This document shows positions 1 through 8,805 of a stretch of DNA of 64,000 nucleotides, piece by piece; position 1 is the first letter of the stretch, and each line of letters starts with the position of its first letter. Source of the stretch: Streptomyces sp. WP-1 (GTDB lineage: Bacteria > Actinomycetota > Actinomycetes > Streptomycetales > Streptomycetaceae); the NCBI RefSeq assembly GCF_030450125.1, contig NZ_CP123923.1, forward strand, positions 930,001 to 994,000, given 5' to 3'. The notes beneath the pieces were generated by a model. The model saw nothing but the letters and a program-made list of their open reading frames with translations, was not told where the DNA came from and made no database searches. Position numbers and translations under genes: made by a program.

Positions 1-34
1 CGCCGAGAACCACCTGTCTCCTTGGAGGCTCCTG

Positions 35-772
35 ATGCAGAAGCACGACGTGGCCCGCCTCTTCACCACTCCGGTGGACTCCCCGGCCTACGCTCCCGCG
101 CGGTACCGGTTCACCGACCGTGAGTACCTCAACATCTACTACCGCACGGACCCCGAGGTACTGCGCCGCCTCGTCCCGGAGCCGCTGACGGTCACCGATC
201 CGATCGTGCGCTTCGAGATCATGCGCATGCCCGACACCACCGGGCTGGGCGACTACACGGAGGCCGGTCAGCTGATCGCCGTCGAACACGAGGGCGAGAA
301 GGGCGAGTTCAACCTCGCCATGTACGTGGACAGCGTGCCCGCGATCACCAGCGGCCGCGAGTACAGCGCGTACCCGAAGAAGTCCGGCTCCCCCGCCCTC
401 TACGTGGACTCCGACACGTTGGTCGGCACGCTCGACTACGGGACGCTGCGGGTGGCCACCGCCACCATGGGCTACAAGCACCACGCCATGGACCTGGCGG
501 AGGCGCGCGCCCAGGTGTGCTCCCCGAACTTCATGGTCAAGACGATCCCGAACTACGACGGCAGCCCGCGCGTGTGCGACCTGGTCCGCACCCGGATCAC
601 CGACATCACCGTCAAGAGCGCCCACACCGCGCCGGGGCGCCTGGAACTGTTCGCCCACGCCATGGCCCCGCTCGCGGACCTGCCCGTGCTGGAGGTCGTC
701 GGCGCCAGCCACATCCTCACCGACCTGACGCTCAGCCCGGTCGAGCCGGTCTTCGACTACCTCACCGCCTGA
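35..772 (+). CDS. Acetoacetate decarboxylase family protein
   Basis: The 245-residue protein matches the acetoacetate decarboxylase (ADC) fold in length and layout. Residues 113-116 read YPKK, and K115/K116 fall exactly where the Schiff-base lysine and its pKa-lowering neighbour sit in the clostridial enzyme, so the active site looks intact. Family members decarboxylate beta-keto acids or catalyse related lyase/aldol reactions in the cytosol. The ATG follows a TTGGAGG ribosome site at 22-28. It is the first complete gene of a plus-strand run with a dehydrogenase and a CoA-transferase, which suggests a shared route for a 3-hydroxy or 3-keto acid. The true substrate cannot be read from sequence, and the start of the operon may lie left of the window. 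Confidence 0.85.
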   Translation: MQKHDVARLFTTPVDSPAYAPARYRFTDREYLNIYYRTDPEVLRRLVPEPLTVTDPIVRFEIMRMPDTTGLGDYTEAGQLIAVEHEGEKGEFNLAMYVDSVPAITSGREYSAYPKKSGSPALYVDSDTLVGTLDYGTLRVATATMGYKHHAMDLAEARAQVCSPNFMVKTIPNYDGSPRVCDLVRTRITDITVKSAHTAPGRLELFAHAMAPLADLPVLEVVGASHILTDLTLSPVEPVFDYLTA

Positions 773-875
773 TCCGGCCGCAGCACATCGGGGCCCGACC
801 GCGCCACCACCGGCCGGGGCGACCCGTGCCCCCGCCTCGCCGGGCGCACCCACCTCTTCGAGAAAGGCCCGCGCC

Positions 876-1853
876 ATGACACCCTCCCCCGAGCCCGCTC
901 TGGAGTCCTACCGGCGTGCCGCCGTCATCGGCGGCGGCGTGATCGGCGTCTCCTGGGCCGGCCTCTTCCTCGCCCGCGGCATCGACGTCGTCGTCAACGA
1001 CCCCCGCCCCGACATCGAGGACCTCGTCCGCGCCGGCCTCGCGGAGATCACCCCCGCACTGGCCGCGCTCGGCCTGCCGACCGAGAACCTGACCGCCGGT
1101 CTCACCTTCGAGGCGGACCTCGCGACCGCCGTCGCCGACGTGGACATCGTCCAGGAGAACGGCCCCGAGCGCCTCGAACTCAAGCAGCGGATCTGGCAGA
1201 CGGTCGAAGCCGCCGCCCCCGCCCACGCGCTGCTGGCCACCTCGACCTCCAGCATCCCCGCGACCGACATCGCCGAGGCCATGCGGGCACCCGAGCGCCT
1301 GATCGTGGGCCACCCCTTCAACCCCCCGCACCTCGTGCCGCTGGTCGAGATCGTGCCCGGCGCGCGGACCGCCCCGGCCACCGTCGAACAGGCCACCGCC
1401 TTCTACACCGCGCTCGGCAAGAAGCCGCAGGTCCTGCGCAAGGAGGTGCCGGGCTTCGTCGCCAACCGCCTCCAGGCGGCCCTCTTCCGCGAGTGCGTCC
1501 ACCTCGTCGCCGAGGGCGTGGTGACGGAGCAGCAGCTCGACGACGTCGTGACCTCCTCCATCGGAATGCGCTGGGCCGTCGCGGGCCCCTACCGCACCTT
1601 CCATCTCGGCGGCGGCCCCGGCGGCCTCCCGCACTTCCTCGACCACCTCGGGCGCGGCATGGAGACGGGCCTGTGGCCGCTGCTCGGCAACCCCACCTTC
1701 GACGACGCCACCGTCGCCCTCCTCACCGAGCAGGCACGCGAGGCGTTCGGCGACCACTCCGTGGAGCAGCTCGCCGCCGACCGCGACCGCGCGCAGATCG
1801 CGCTGATGCGCGCCCTGGGCGAGACCCCGGACGCCGAGCGCGCCCGCGCCTGA
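876..1853 (+). CDS. 3-hydroxyacyl-CoA dehydrogenase family, carnitine dehydrogenase-like
   Basis: This 325-residue NAD-binding protein has a Rossmann dinucleotide motif (GGGVIG, residues 19-24), the STSS segment at about 122-126 and the HPFNPP segment with catalytic His146. These mark the 3-hydroxyacyl-CoA dehydrogenase superfamily. The size of about 320 residues, without a hydratase domain, fits the L-carnitine dehydrogenase/3-hydroxybutyryl-CoA dehydrogenase group, which oxidises a 3-hydroxy acid to a 3-keto acid. A downstream CoA-transferase and an upstream beta-keto acid decarboxylase would act on such products. The ATG is preceded by GAGAAAGG. The 103-nt gap from the ADC gene allows co-transcription. 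Carnitine as substrate is only an inference. Confidence 0.8.
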   Translation: MTPSPEPALESYRRAAVIGGGVIGVSWAGLFLARGIDVVVNDPRPDIEDLVRAGLAEITPALAALGLPTENLTAGLTFEADLATAVADVDIVQENGPERLELKQRIWQTVEAAAPAHALLATSTSSIPATDIAEAMRAPERLIVGHPFNPPHLVPLVEIVPGARTAPATVEQATAFYTALGKKPQVLRKEVPGFVANRLQAALFRECVHLVAEGVVTEQQLDDVVTSSIGMRWAVAGPYRTFHLGGGPGGLPHFLDHLGRGMETGLWPLLGNPTFDDATVALLTEQAREAFGDHSVEQLAADRDRAQIALMRALGETPDAERARA

Positions 1854-1888
1854 ACTCCCCCGCACCCGACACGAGAAGCGAAGAAGTC

Positions 1889-3376
1889 ATGGATCTCACC
1901 GGCAAGATCAAGAAGGCCATCGCCGCCCCGGCCACGGACGACGCCTTCGACGTGCACGCCGCGACGAACGAGGTGCTCGCGGGCATCGGCCTGAAGCCGG
2001 GCGACACCGGCGGCAGGATCACCTTCGAGGGCGCGGACCCGGTCGTCCCCAGCACCCTGCGCCTGGGCGCGGCCTCCGGTATCGCCCTGGTCGCCAAGTC
2101 CGCCGCCGTCGCCGCCCTGTGGAAGGACCGCACCGGGCGCGGCCAGGACATCCACATGGACCTGCGCGTCGGTCCGCACCGCCTGTGCCCCTTCTACGAC
2201 GGGAAGTGGGAGCTGATCAACGGCTACGTCGGCGGCACCCCCTCGATGCCGAACCAGGCGTTCGCCAACTCCTTCTACCGCACCGCCGACGACCGCTGGA
2301 TGATGCCGTTCAACATCTACCCCAACATCAAGGTCGCCGCGCAGCGGCTCCTCGGTGTGGGCGAGGTGCCCGAGGACGTGGCGGCCGCGATCTCCCGGTG
2401 GAACGCCCGGGACCTGGAGCAGGCCGGCGCGGAGGCCGGGTGCGTGATGCCGATGGTGCGCACGCCCGCCGAGATCCTGGAGGAGGAGCAGTACCAGCAG
2501 GTCCTCTCCGGGCTGCCGCTGGTGGAGATCACCCGTATCGGCGACAGCGACCCCGAGCCGCTGCCCGCCGACCCGACCGCGCCGTTCGACGGGGTACGCG
2601 CCCTGGGCATGGGCCACATCATCGCGGGCGCCGGAGCCGGCCGCGCCCTCGCCCTGCACGGCGCCGACGTGCTGAACCTGTGGCGGCCGTACGAGCTGGA
2701 GCACGACGTCACCTATCTGACCACCAGCGTGGGGGTGCGCTCCGCCACGGTCAGCCCGTACACGCGGGAGGGGCTGGAGCGGATCCACGAGCTGCAGTCC
2801 GGCGCCGATGTCTTCTACGCCAACCGCCGCCCGGGCTTCCTCGACTCCATCGGCCTGTCCGAGGAGGAGTCCGTCGCGCGCCGGCCCGGACTGATCCACG
2901 CCACGGTCTCGCTGAACGGCCGCAGCGGCCCCTGGAAGAACTACCTGGGCTTCGACCAGACCGCGGGCGCGCTCACCGGGCTGCTCCACCTGGAGGGCGA
3001 CGGCGACAAGCCGGCCCTGCCGCCCATCACCGTCGTCAACGACTACCTGGTCTCCTGGTTCCTGACGACCGGCATCGCCGAGGCGCTGCGCCGCCGCGCC
3101 GTGGACGGCGGCAGCTACCGCGTCCATGTCTCACTGTCCCGCGTCGCCCTGTGGATCCTGTCGATGGGCATCTTCGACGCGTCGTACGCCGAGGGGATCG
3201 CGGGCACCGGTGAGCTGCACGCCTACCCGGACCCCGAGGTCTTCACCGCCGAGACGCCGCTCGGCCACTACCAGGGCGTCACCGACCAGGTGAAGATGTC
3301 GGACACCCCCGGCGCCTACCGGCAGATCCTCGTGCCCCGCGGCTCCCAGCGGGCGGAGTGGCTGCCCTCCGTCTGA
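1889..3376 (+). CDS. CoA-transferase family III (CaiB/BaiF-like), apparently permuted
   Basis: The 495-residue product belongs to the CaiB/BaiF CoA-transferases, which move CoA between carboxylic acids. The usual first segment of the family (FDGVRALGMGHIIAGAGAGR) appears only from about residue 232. The segment that normally follows the active-site Asp (TGRGQ, then HMDLR) appears near residue 81. The catalytic Asp seems to be D356 in LGFDQTAGALTG. The halves therefore look circularly permuted relative to CaiB. The ATG at 1889 follows GAAGCGAAGAAG and sits 35 nt after the dehydrogenase stop. The gene ends just before a perfect bidirectional terminator. The family is clear; the substrate is unknown. 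Confidence 0.78.
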   Translation: MDLTGKIKKAIAAPATDDAFDVHAATNEVLAGIGLKPGDTGGRITFEGADPVVPSTLRLGAASGIALVAKSAAVAALWKDRTGRGQDIHMDLRVGPHRLCPFYDGKWELINGYVGGTPSMPNQAFANSFYRTADDRWMMPFNIYPNIKVAAQRLLGVGEVPEDVAAAISRWNARDLEQAGAEAGCVMPMVRTPAEILEEEQYQQVLSGLPLVEITRIGDSDPEPLPADPTAPFDGVRALGMGHIIAGAGAGRALALHGADVLNLWRPYELEHDVTYLTTSVGVRSATVSPYTREGLERIHELQSGADVFYANRRPGFLDSIGLSEEESVARRPGLIHATVSLNGRSGPWKNYLGFDQTAGALTGLLHLEGDGDKPALPPITVVNDYLVSWFLTTGIAEALRRRAVDGGSYRVHVSLSRVALWILSMGIFDASYAEGIAGTGELHAYPDPEVFTAETPLGHYQGVTDQVKMSDTPGAYRQILVPRGSQRAEWLPSV

Positions 3377-3395
3377 TCCGCCGCCCGAACCGTCC

Positions 3396-3459
3396 GGCTC
3401 ACCCGGACCGGAAACCCGTACCGGGGTGACCTGGTACGGGTTTCCGGTCCGGGTGAGCC
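3396..3459. terminator. Perfect 27-bp bidirectional terminator hairpin
   Basis: Positions 3396-3422 and 3433-3459 are perfect inverted complements with a 10-nt loop. The hairpin separates the convergent CoA-transferase and kinase genes. The kinase stop codon (3399-3401) and its last codons lie inside the stem. Confidence 0.85.
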
Positions 3460-5633
3460 GGGTCGAGGGTGAAGAGCTTGCCGTCGGAGGCCGCGAGAAT
3501 CAGCGCGCCCTTGTCGAACCACACCGTGGGCAGCAGCCCGCTGTCCAGTACCTCCGCGCGGGCCGGGGACTCCCACAGCAGGGTGCCGCGCGCCGTGTCG
3601 AGGGCGGCCACCCGGCCGCTCCCGCCGGCCAGATAGGCGGTACGGCCGCTCGGGTCCACCGAGACCTGGCCCGGTGTCTCCAGGGTCGTATGGGTCTGCC
3701 ACAACCTGGCCCCGGTCACCGGCGAGACGGCCGTGACCAGGCCGCTGGAGGTGGCGAAGTAGAGCGTGCCGTCGGCCAGGGTCGGGGTCCCGCCCCGGTA
3801 CCGCTCGGGCAGCGGGGTCGGCGCGCGCTCGCCGGTGTGCGGGTCGACCCGGACGATACGGGTGTAGACCTGGTCGGGGCTGTCGGGCGAGGGGTTGTCG
3901 GTCGATTCCACGAAGACCAGCCGGCCGTCCAGGGCGCCGATGAAGCTGCGCTGCTGGGCGGGGGACGCCAGGGTCCGCGCGGAGCCGTCGGCGGGGTTCA
4001 CCACGAAAAACTTCGTGGCGTGCGAGCCCTCCGCGCGGGTGAGGCACTCGACGTACGGGCGGTTCTCGGCGGCGAGGGGATAGCAGTCGTATCCGGTGGG
4101 CACGGGGAGCCGCCCGCGCACCGATCCGTCGCGCGCCGAGCGGACGGTCACCGCGCTGCCGTCACCCTCCTGCGTCATCGTCACCCCGGCGGCGTAGGCC
4201 GAGCCCAGGCTGTCGGTGCGCACCGGGTGGGACCAGAGCCGGGTGCCGCTCGCGGCGTCGAGCCCGAGGACGGCCTGCGACTGTCCGGTGCCACCCGAGC
4301 TGAGGACCGTCAACTCCACGAGCACCACGCCCTCGTACGTGCCGAGGACGTTCGTGACGTACCGGTCGGCCGTGAGCCCGGCGGGCGCGACGCCCGAGCG
4401 CCACAGGGTGCGTCCGGTGGCGGCGTCGACCCGTTCCGGGAGGAGCTGGCTGCCCGCGCAGTAGAGGGCGCCGCCGTCCGGTACGCAGGCCGGTGTCCGG
4501 CTGCCGTCGTACCCCGGTGCCTTCTTCACGCCCTTCTCGGCGTCGGCCGTCGCGGTCGTCTGCCAGGGTTTCCAGCCGGCCGGGAGCGGGGCCCAGCGTC
4601 CGGCGGCCGTGGCCGTGGTCCGCACCGTGCCGCCGCCCGGCGGGTCGAGCAGCAGGTAGCCGGTCAGGGCGGCGGCCAGCACACCGGACACGGCCAGCAG
4701 TGTCCGGCGGCCGCGCCACCGGGGACGGCGGTCGGCGGTGGTCGGGGCGCTGGTGAGGGGCGGGCTCGCGGGTCGCGCGGAGGGCGGCCGCAGTGTCATC
4801 GTCGCCGGTTCGTCCGGGGACGGCTCGGGCAGGGCCTCGGCGAACTCCAGGGCCAGTCGGTCCGGTGCGGGCCGGTCGGCGGGCTCCTTGGCCAGGCAGC
4901 GCTCCAGCACCGCGCGCACGGAGCCGGTCACGCCGTCAAGGGCGGGTTCGTCGTGGACGACCCGGTAGCCGGTCAGATAGGGGCTGTCGGCGTCGAAGGG
5001 GCCGCGCCCGGTGACGCACCACACCAGCAGCGCGCCGAGCGAGAAGACGTCCGAGGCGGGGCCGACCGTACGGGCGTCGGTGAACTGCTCCGGGGACATG
5101 AAGGGCGGGGTGCCGATCACCTGCCCGGTCTCGGTGAGGGTGTGGTGGCTCTCCACGGCGCGGGAGATGCCGAAGTCGATGACGCGGGGACCGTCCTCGG
5201 CCAGCAGGACGTTGGCCGGTTTCAGATCGCGGTGCACCACCCCGGCCCGGTGGATGTCGCGCAGCGCCTCCGCCAGGCCGAGGGCCAGCGGCCGCAACTC
5301 GGTGAGGCGCAACGGGCCTTGGTCGCGGACGCGGTCCGCGAGGGACCGGCCGCGCACGTACTGGGTGGCCATCCAGGGCGAGGCGGCCTCCGGGTCGGCG
5401 TCCACGACGGCCGCGGTGAAGGCGCCGCTCACCCGGCGGGCGGCCTCGATCTCCTGCCGGAACCGGGCCCGGAAGACGGGGTTCTGGGCGTATTCGGCGT
5501 GGACGACCTTCACGGCGACCTCGCGTCCCGACCGCGATCTGCCCCGGTAGACCCTGCCCATGCCGCCGGCGCCGAGCCGGTCGATCAGCTTGTAGCCGCC
5601 GACGGATCTCGGGTCGTCCTTGTGCAGTGGCAC
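3399..5633 (-). CDS. Membrane Ser/Thr protein kinase with PQQ-type propeller
   Basis: The 744-residue protein has an N-terminal Hanks-type kinase domain: glycine loop GAGGMG (21-26), Lys42 in VAVKVV, catalytic HRDLKPAN with D136, and DFG at 153-155. A proline-rich linker follows, then one membrane segment at about 311-329, then an external domain rich in repeats ending in W and G (for example GTRLWSH, GARLWQT, GTLLWES), typical of PQQ-like beta-propellers. It should sense an extracytoplasmic signal and phosphorylate cytosolic targets. I chose the GTG at 5633 because AGGGGAGGGG lies 6 nt upstream; an earlier ATG at 5681 lacks such a site. The last residues (GTGFRSG) are encoded by the terminator stem. 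Confidence 0.88.
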   Translation of the reverse strand: MPLHKDDPRSVGGYKLIDRLGAGGMGRVYRGRSRSGREVAVKVVHAEYAQNPVFRARFRQEIEAARRVSGAFTAAVVDADPEAASPWMATQYVRGRSLADRVRDQGPLRLTELRPLALGLAEALRDIHRAGVVHRDLKPANVLLAEDGPRVIDFGISRAVESHHTLTETGQVIGTPPFMSPEQFTDARTVGPASDVFSLGALLVWCVTGRGPFDADSPYLTGYRVVHDEPALDGVTGSVRAVLERCLAKEPADRPAPDRLALEFAEALPEPSPDEPATMTLRPPSARPASPPLTSAPTTADRRPRWRGRRTLLAVSGVLAAALTGYLLLDPPGGGTVRTTATAAGRWAPLPAGWKPWQTTATADAEKGVKKAPGYDGSRTPACVPDGGALYCAGSQLLPERVDAATGRTLWRSGVAPAGLTADRYVTNVLGTYEGVVLVELTVLSSGGTGQSQAVLGLDAASGTRLWSHPVRTDSLGSAYAAGVTMTQEGDGSAVTVRSARDGSVRGRLPVPTGYDCYPLAAENRPYVECLTRAEGSHATKFFVVNPADGSARTLASPAQQRSFIGALDGRLVFVESTDNPSPDSPDQVYTRIVRVDPHTGERAPTPLPERYRGGTPTLADGTLYFATSSGLVTAVSPVTGARLWQTHTTLETPGQVSVDPSGRTAYLAGGSGRVAALDTARGTLLWESPARAEVLDSGLLPTVWFDKGALILAASDGKLFTLDPAHPDRKPVPGHPGTGFRSG

Positions 5634-5998
5634 GCGCCCCTCCCCTGGCCTCCCGGCGGTTCCAGCCCGCAAGCAACTCAATCACACTTGAACAGGGCCC
5701 TCCCAACTCCTCGGCGTCCGGGCCGAGTCCAGGGAGCGGCGGGCTTTGCACGGCCCCGTACCCACCTGGCCGATCCGACGGGGCCGGGGCCGACACCTGG
5801 TCCAGCTCCGACGCCTGCGCCCGCGCCTGCTTCCGGCTCCGGTGGACGCTCGCCTTGAAGGCGCCGATCAGGCGGCCCTTCGGGGTGTCGTCACGTCTCC
5901 GCGCGGCCGCGCTGCGTTCCTTGGGAGGGGGCCGCGTCCCGGACGTGCCCCGTCAGCCGGACGGACCGCCCGGCTCGTGACCTCGAAAGGTGTCCCGT
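5634..5998. other. Divergent intergenic region, no gene seen
   Basis: This 365-nt stretch separates the start of the kinase gene from the SDR gene. It must hold the promoters of both. I saw no convincing coding sequence, repeat or operator; open frames here are GC-rich shadows without ribosome sites. Confidence 0.6.
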
Positions 5999-6742
5999 AT
6001 GCCCGCACAGAGTGCCGCCTCCGCGTCCCGTCCCCTGACCGCGCTGGTCACCGGGGCCACCTCCGGTATCGGCCGGGCGATCGCCAGGCGGCTGGCCGAG
6101 GACGGGCTGTCCGTCGTGGTCGTGGGCCGCAACGCCGAGCGCGGTGCCGAGGCCGTGGCGGAGATCGCCGAGGCCGGGGGCCGGGCCCGGTTCGTGGCCG
6201 CCGATCTCACCGAGCCGGACGGCGCGAGCCGGCTGGCGGCCGAGGTGGGCGAGGTGGATGTGCTGGTCAACAACGCCGGGGTCGCGCACTGGGCCCCGAC
6301 CGAGGAGATGCGGCCGGCCGACTACGACGCCATGTTCGACGGCAATGTCCGCGCGCCCTTCTTCCTGGTGGCCGCCTTCGCCCCCGCGATGGCCGCGAAG
6401 GGCTCGGGCAGTGTGATCAGCATCGGCAGCATGGCGGGCAGCCTCGGTCTGGCCAACGCGGCGGCCTACGGCGCCACCAAGGCGGCCCTGGCCTCGCTGA
6501 CGCAGAGCTGGACGGCCGAGTACAGCGCTCGGGGCGTCCGCTTCAACACCGTGGCGCCCGGCCCGGTGTACACCCGGCCGGAGGGGCGTGAACTGTTCGA
6601 CGCGCTGGGCGCGACCACCGCGATGAAGCGCGTCGCGGAGCCCTCCGAGGTCGCCGAGGTGGTCGCCTTCCTGGCCTCGCCGAAGGCCAGTTACGTCACC
6701 GGCGCCACCATCGCCGTGGACGGCGGCCGGACCGCCATCTGA
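5999..6742 (+). CDS. SDR family oxidoreductase
   Basis: The 247-residue classical short-chain dehydrogenase/reductase has the cofactor motif TGATSGIG near the N-terminus, NNAG (in [11 protein letters not shown]), a catalytic Ser in ISIGSMAG and the YxxxK motif in [10 protein letters not shown]. It ends in the usual [13 protein letters not shown] segment. Such enzymes oxidise or reduce alcohol/ketone groups with NAD(P)H; the substrate is not predictable. The ATG at 5999 has AAAGG about 8 nt upstream. A GTG 9 nt earlier is in frame but overlaps that site. It is a single-gene unit ending in a strong hairpin. Confidence 0.88.
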   Translation: MPAQSAASASRPLTALVTGATSGIGRAIARRLAEDGLSVVVVGRNAERGAEAVAEIAEAGGRARFVAADLTEPDGASRLAAEVGEVDVLVNNAGVAHWAPTEEMRPADYDAMFDGNVRAPFFLVAAFAPAMAAKGSGSVISIGSMAGSLGLANAAAYGATKAALASLTQSWTAEYSARGVRFNTVAPGPVYTRPEGRELFDALGATTAMKRVAEPSEVAEVVAFLASPKASYVTGATIAVDGGRTAI

Positions 6743-6769
6743 GGCGCCCCGGCTCGTGGGAGTGCCCAG

Positions 6770-6811
6770 CGGCCGTGCCCCGCGGGCGGTCTCGCCCGCG
6801 GGGCACGGCCG
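6770..6811. terminator. Perfect 18-bp bidirectional terminator hairpin
   Basis: Arms 6770-6787 and 6794-6811 are exact inverted complements around a 6-nt loop. They lie between the convergent SDR gene and the sigma-factor operon. Confidence 0.85.
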
Positions 6812-6816
6812 GGTCG

Positions 6817-7887
6817 TCAGGCGGTTCCGGACCCGTCCTCGGCCGCGGGCCGTACGCCCGCCTTGTCGACCACCGCGTGGGCGAGTTCGGCCGAGCTGAA
6901 CAGCAGGGTGCCGGCCTTCCCGTACGACGTGTCCTTCGTCAGGTAGCTGCGGGAGCCGAGGAAGGAGTAGTCCCTGGTGTCGAAGACCCACTCGGTGCGC
7001 ACGCCGTAGCGCTTGTCGTCGCGGACGATGCCGAGGCCCTGCCGGCCGATCGCGTCCCGCGCCCCCGACGACCGGTCGACGCCGGGGATCTTCGCGGCGG
7101 CCTGGTAGAGGGCGGCGGCCGTGCGGGGCGGCATCAGTCCGCCGAGCAGGCCGCCGATCTGCTCGAACACCGCCTGGTCGCGTTCCCGTCCCTCGGCCGC
7201 GGGCGTCTTGGCGTACAGGTAGGCGAGCAGCTTGTCCGGGTCGGTGGGCAGGGAGGCGAGCCAGTTGTACGTGGGCCGGCTGAGACCGGCCGGGGTGCCC
7301 TTGGTGTCCCCCAGTTCGGCGTTGATGGGCAGGGTCTCGCCGTCGGTGCGGGACAGGCCGAGTCTGTGCAGCGGGCCGGGCTGCTGGGCCATCCAGGACT
7401 CGGCGTCCTTGAGCGGGCTGACGACGGCCTTGCCGCTGGTCAGATCGGCCTCGCGGACCTTCTCCCGGGTGTAGAGGAACTGGTCGTCGCGCACGGTGAG
7501 CGTGCCGTGGTGCGCGGCGGCGTTCGAGATGCGGTGCAGCAGGGCGGCGGCGGGCCGCATGTCCGCGGCGGCGTGCCGTGCCGCCGCGTCGTCGTGGCCG
7601 CCGGTGCCGCTCAGGACGGCACCGGCGGTCCCCGCCGCGGCCAGGGCCAGCGCGGCGGCCGACGCGACGAGCGCGGGCCGCAGCGGGGGCCGGGCCCGCC
7701 GGACCGGCGCGGCGGCGGGTTCGGGGGCGGTGGATTCGGCCTGGTCGCGGTCGATGTGGCGCATGAGCAGATCCTTGTGACGAAGGTGCTGCTCGCGCGG
7801 GAGGTCCCAGTCGGCCGGGGCCGGCAGCAGACGGGCGATCTCGTCGCGGTCGTCGTGCCGCTCCGCAGAAGCGTGACGGTCGTTCAT
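6817..7887 (-). CDS. CU044_5270-like membrane protein, likely anti-sigma partner
   Basis: The 356-residue protein has a short hydrophilic N-terminus (about 1-68), one membrane segment at roughly 69-92 rich in Ala/Val/Leu, and a long extracytoplasmic domain. The layout resembles the actinobacterial CU044_5270 family, which is often encoded next to ECF sigma factors. Its ATG overlaps the sigma-factor stop as ATGA and is preceded by GGGAGGAA, so the two proteins should be made together. A role in holding or modulating the sigma factor is an inference from context; I see no clear zinc anti-sigma HxxxCxxC motif in the N-terminal part. Confidence 0.7.
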   Translation of the reverse strand: MNDRHASAERHDDRDEIARLLPAPADWDLPREQHLRHKDLLMRHIDRDQAESTAPEPAAAPVRRARPPLRPALVASAAALALAAAGTAGAVLSGTGGHDDAAARHAAADMRPAAALLHRISNAAAHHGTLTVRDDQFLYTREKVREADLTSGKAVVSPLKDAESWMAQQPGPLHRLGLSRTDGETLPINAELGDTKGTPAGLSRPTYNWLASLPTDPDKLLAYLYAKTPAAEGRERDQAVFEQIGGLLGGLMPPRTAAALYQAAAKIPGVDRSSGARDAIGRQGLGIVRDDKRYGVRTEWVFDTRDYSFLGSRSYLTKDTSYGKAGTLLFSSAELAHAVVDKAGVRPAAEDGSGTA

Positions 7888-8522
7888 GTGAGTTCCTCCC
7901 GCACGGGCAGGGCCGCGATCGCGGCCGCACTGGTTGTCTCTCCGCGGCGGACCTGCGGTTCCCGACTCCGTCCGGCGCTCTCGTCCGCGAACCGGGCGAG
8001 CTTCCTGCGGGCACGGGAGAGCCGGGAGCGCACGGTGCCGACGGCGATCCCCAGCGCTTCGGCCGTCTGCCGGTAGTCGAGTCCGGACCAGACGCACAGG
8101 GCGAGGACCTCGCGCTCCTGCCTCCGCAGTCGGCCCAGCGCCGTGTGCACGGCCCGGAGCCGGCGCGCGTCGTCGATGCGCCCGGCCGAACGGGCGGCGA
8201 AGTCCTCGACGTCCGGCGGTGGCGGCTGGCGTGCCAGGAACATCTGCCGCCGCCAGGTGCTGCGGCGCGCGTTGTCCGCCTTGTGGGTGGCGATGCCCAG
8301 CAGCCAGGGCAGCAGCGAGCCGCCGTCCTCCTGGACCCGCGCACGCGTGTGCCACGCGGTCAGAAACGTCTCTGACATGACCTCTTCGGCCGTCGACCAG
8401 TCGCCGGTCAGCCGCAGCCCGTGGTTGTAGACGGGCCGGGCGAACTCCTCGTACAGCTGGGCGAACGCCTCGCGATCCCCCTCGCGTACGCGGCGGCGGA
8501 TGTCGTTCTCTGACTTGTTCAC
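7884..8522 (-). CDS. ECF RNA polymerase sigma factor
   Basis: The 212-residue protein carries sigma region 2 (FAQLYEEFARPVYNHGLRL through WSTAEEVMSETFLTAW) and region 4 (EREVLALCVWSGLDYRQTAE, then GIAVGTVRSRLSRARRKL), with no region 1 or 3, as in ECF sigma-70 factors. It would redirect RNA polymerase to a small stress or envelope regulon. I chose the GTG at 8522 because GGAGAG lies 8 nt upstream; a GTG at 8528 is too close to that site. The gene is first in a two-gene unit with its membrane partner. I could not find a convincing autoregulated ECF promoter upstream. Confidence 0.88.
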   Translation of the reverse strand: MNKSENDIRRRVREGDREAFAQLYEEFARPVYNHGLRLTGDWSTAEEVMSETFLTAWHTRARVQEDGGSLLPWLLGIATHKADNARRSTWRRQMFLARQPPPPDVEDFAARSAGRIDDARRLRAVHTALGRLRRQEREVLALCVWSGLDYRQTAEALGIAVGTVRSRLSRARRKLARFADESAGRSREPQVRRGETTSAAAIAALPVREELT

Positions 8523-8805
8523 ACTCACTTCTCTCCGCACGACGCGGAGAGTTCCTGTGTCGTACGTCACGGCGGCGCGCCGCTCCGGGCAACCCGCCGA
8601 GGGTACGGCCTCGGGCGGGTCCGCCCTTCCGGGGGTCTCGGCGCGGGCTCCGGCCCTACCGTCCTCGGGTGGAAGAGACAAGACCCGGGTTCGGCCCGGA
8701 GTTTCTTGATCACCAACCATGACGGAGTGTCGGAGGTGAGGTGTTCGCGGATTTCACCACGGGGGCGCACGCCCGAGCGCGTGCGCTGGGCCGGGTTCCG
8801 TCCGG

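Noticed and set aside
5746..6591. Plus-strand frame covering the SDR gene in another phase
   Set aside because: It is an Arg/Gly-rich shadow of the SDR gene without a recognisable domain.
8523..8720. Autoregulated ECF promoter for the sigma gene
   Set aside because: A GGAACT box exists on the minus strand, but no matching -10 element lies at the right distance.
8765..8786. Hairpin GCGCACGC/GCGTGCGC as a terminator of the LanB operon
   Set aside because: The 8-bp stem lies downstream of the LanB-like 1 stop but is weak, with no flanking support; kept only as a possibility.
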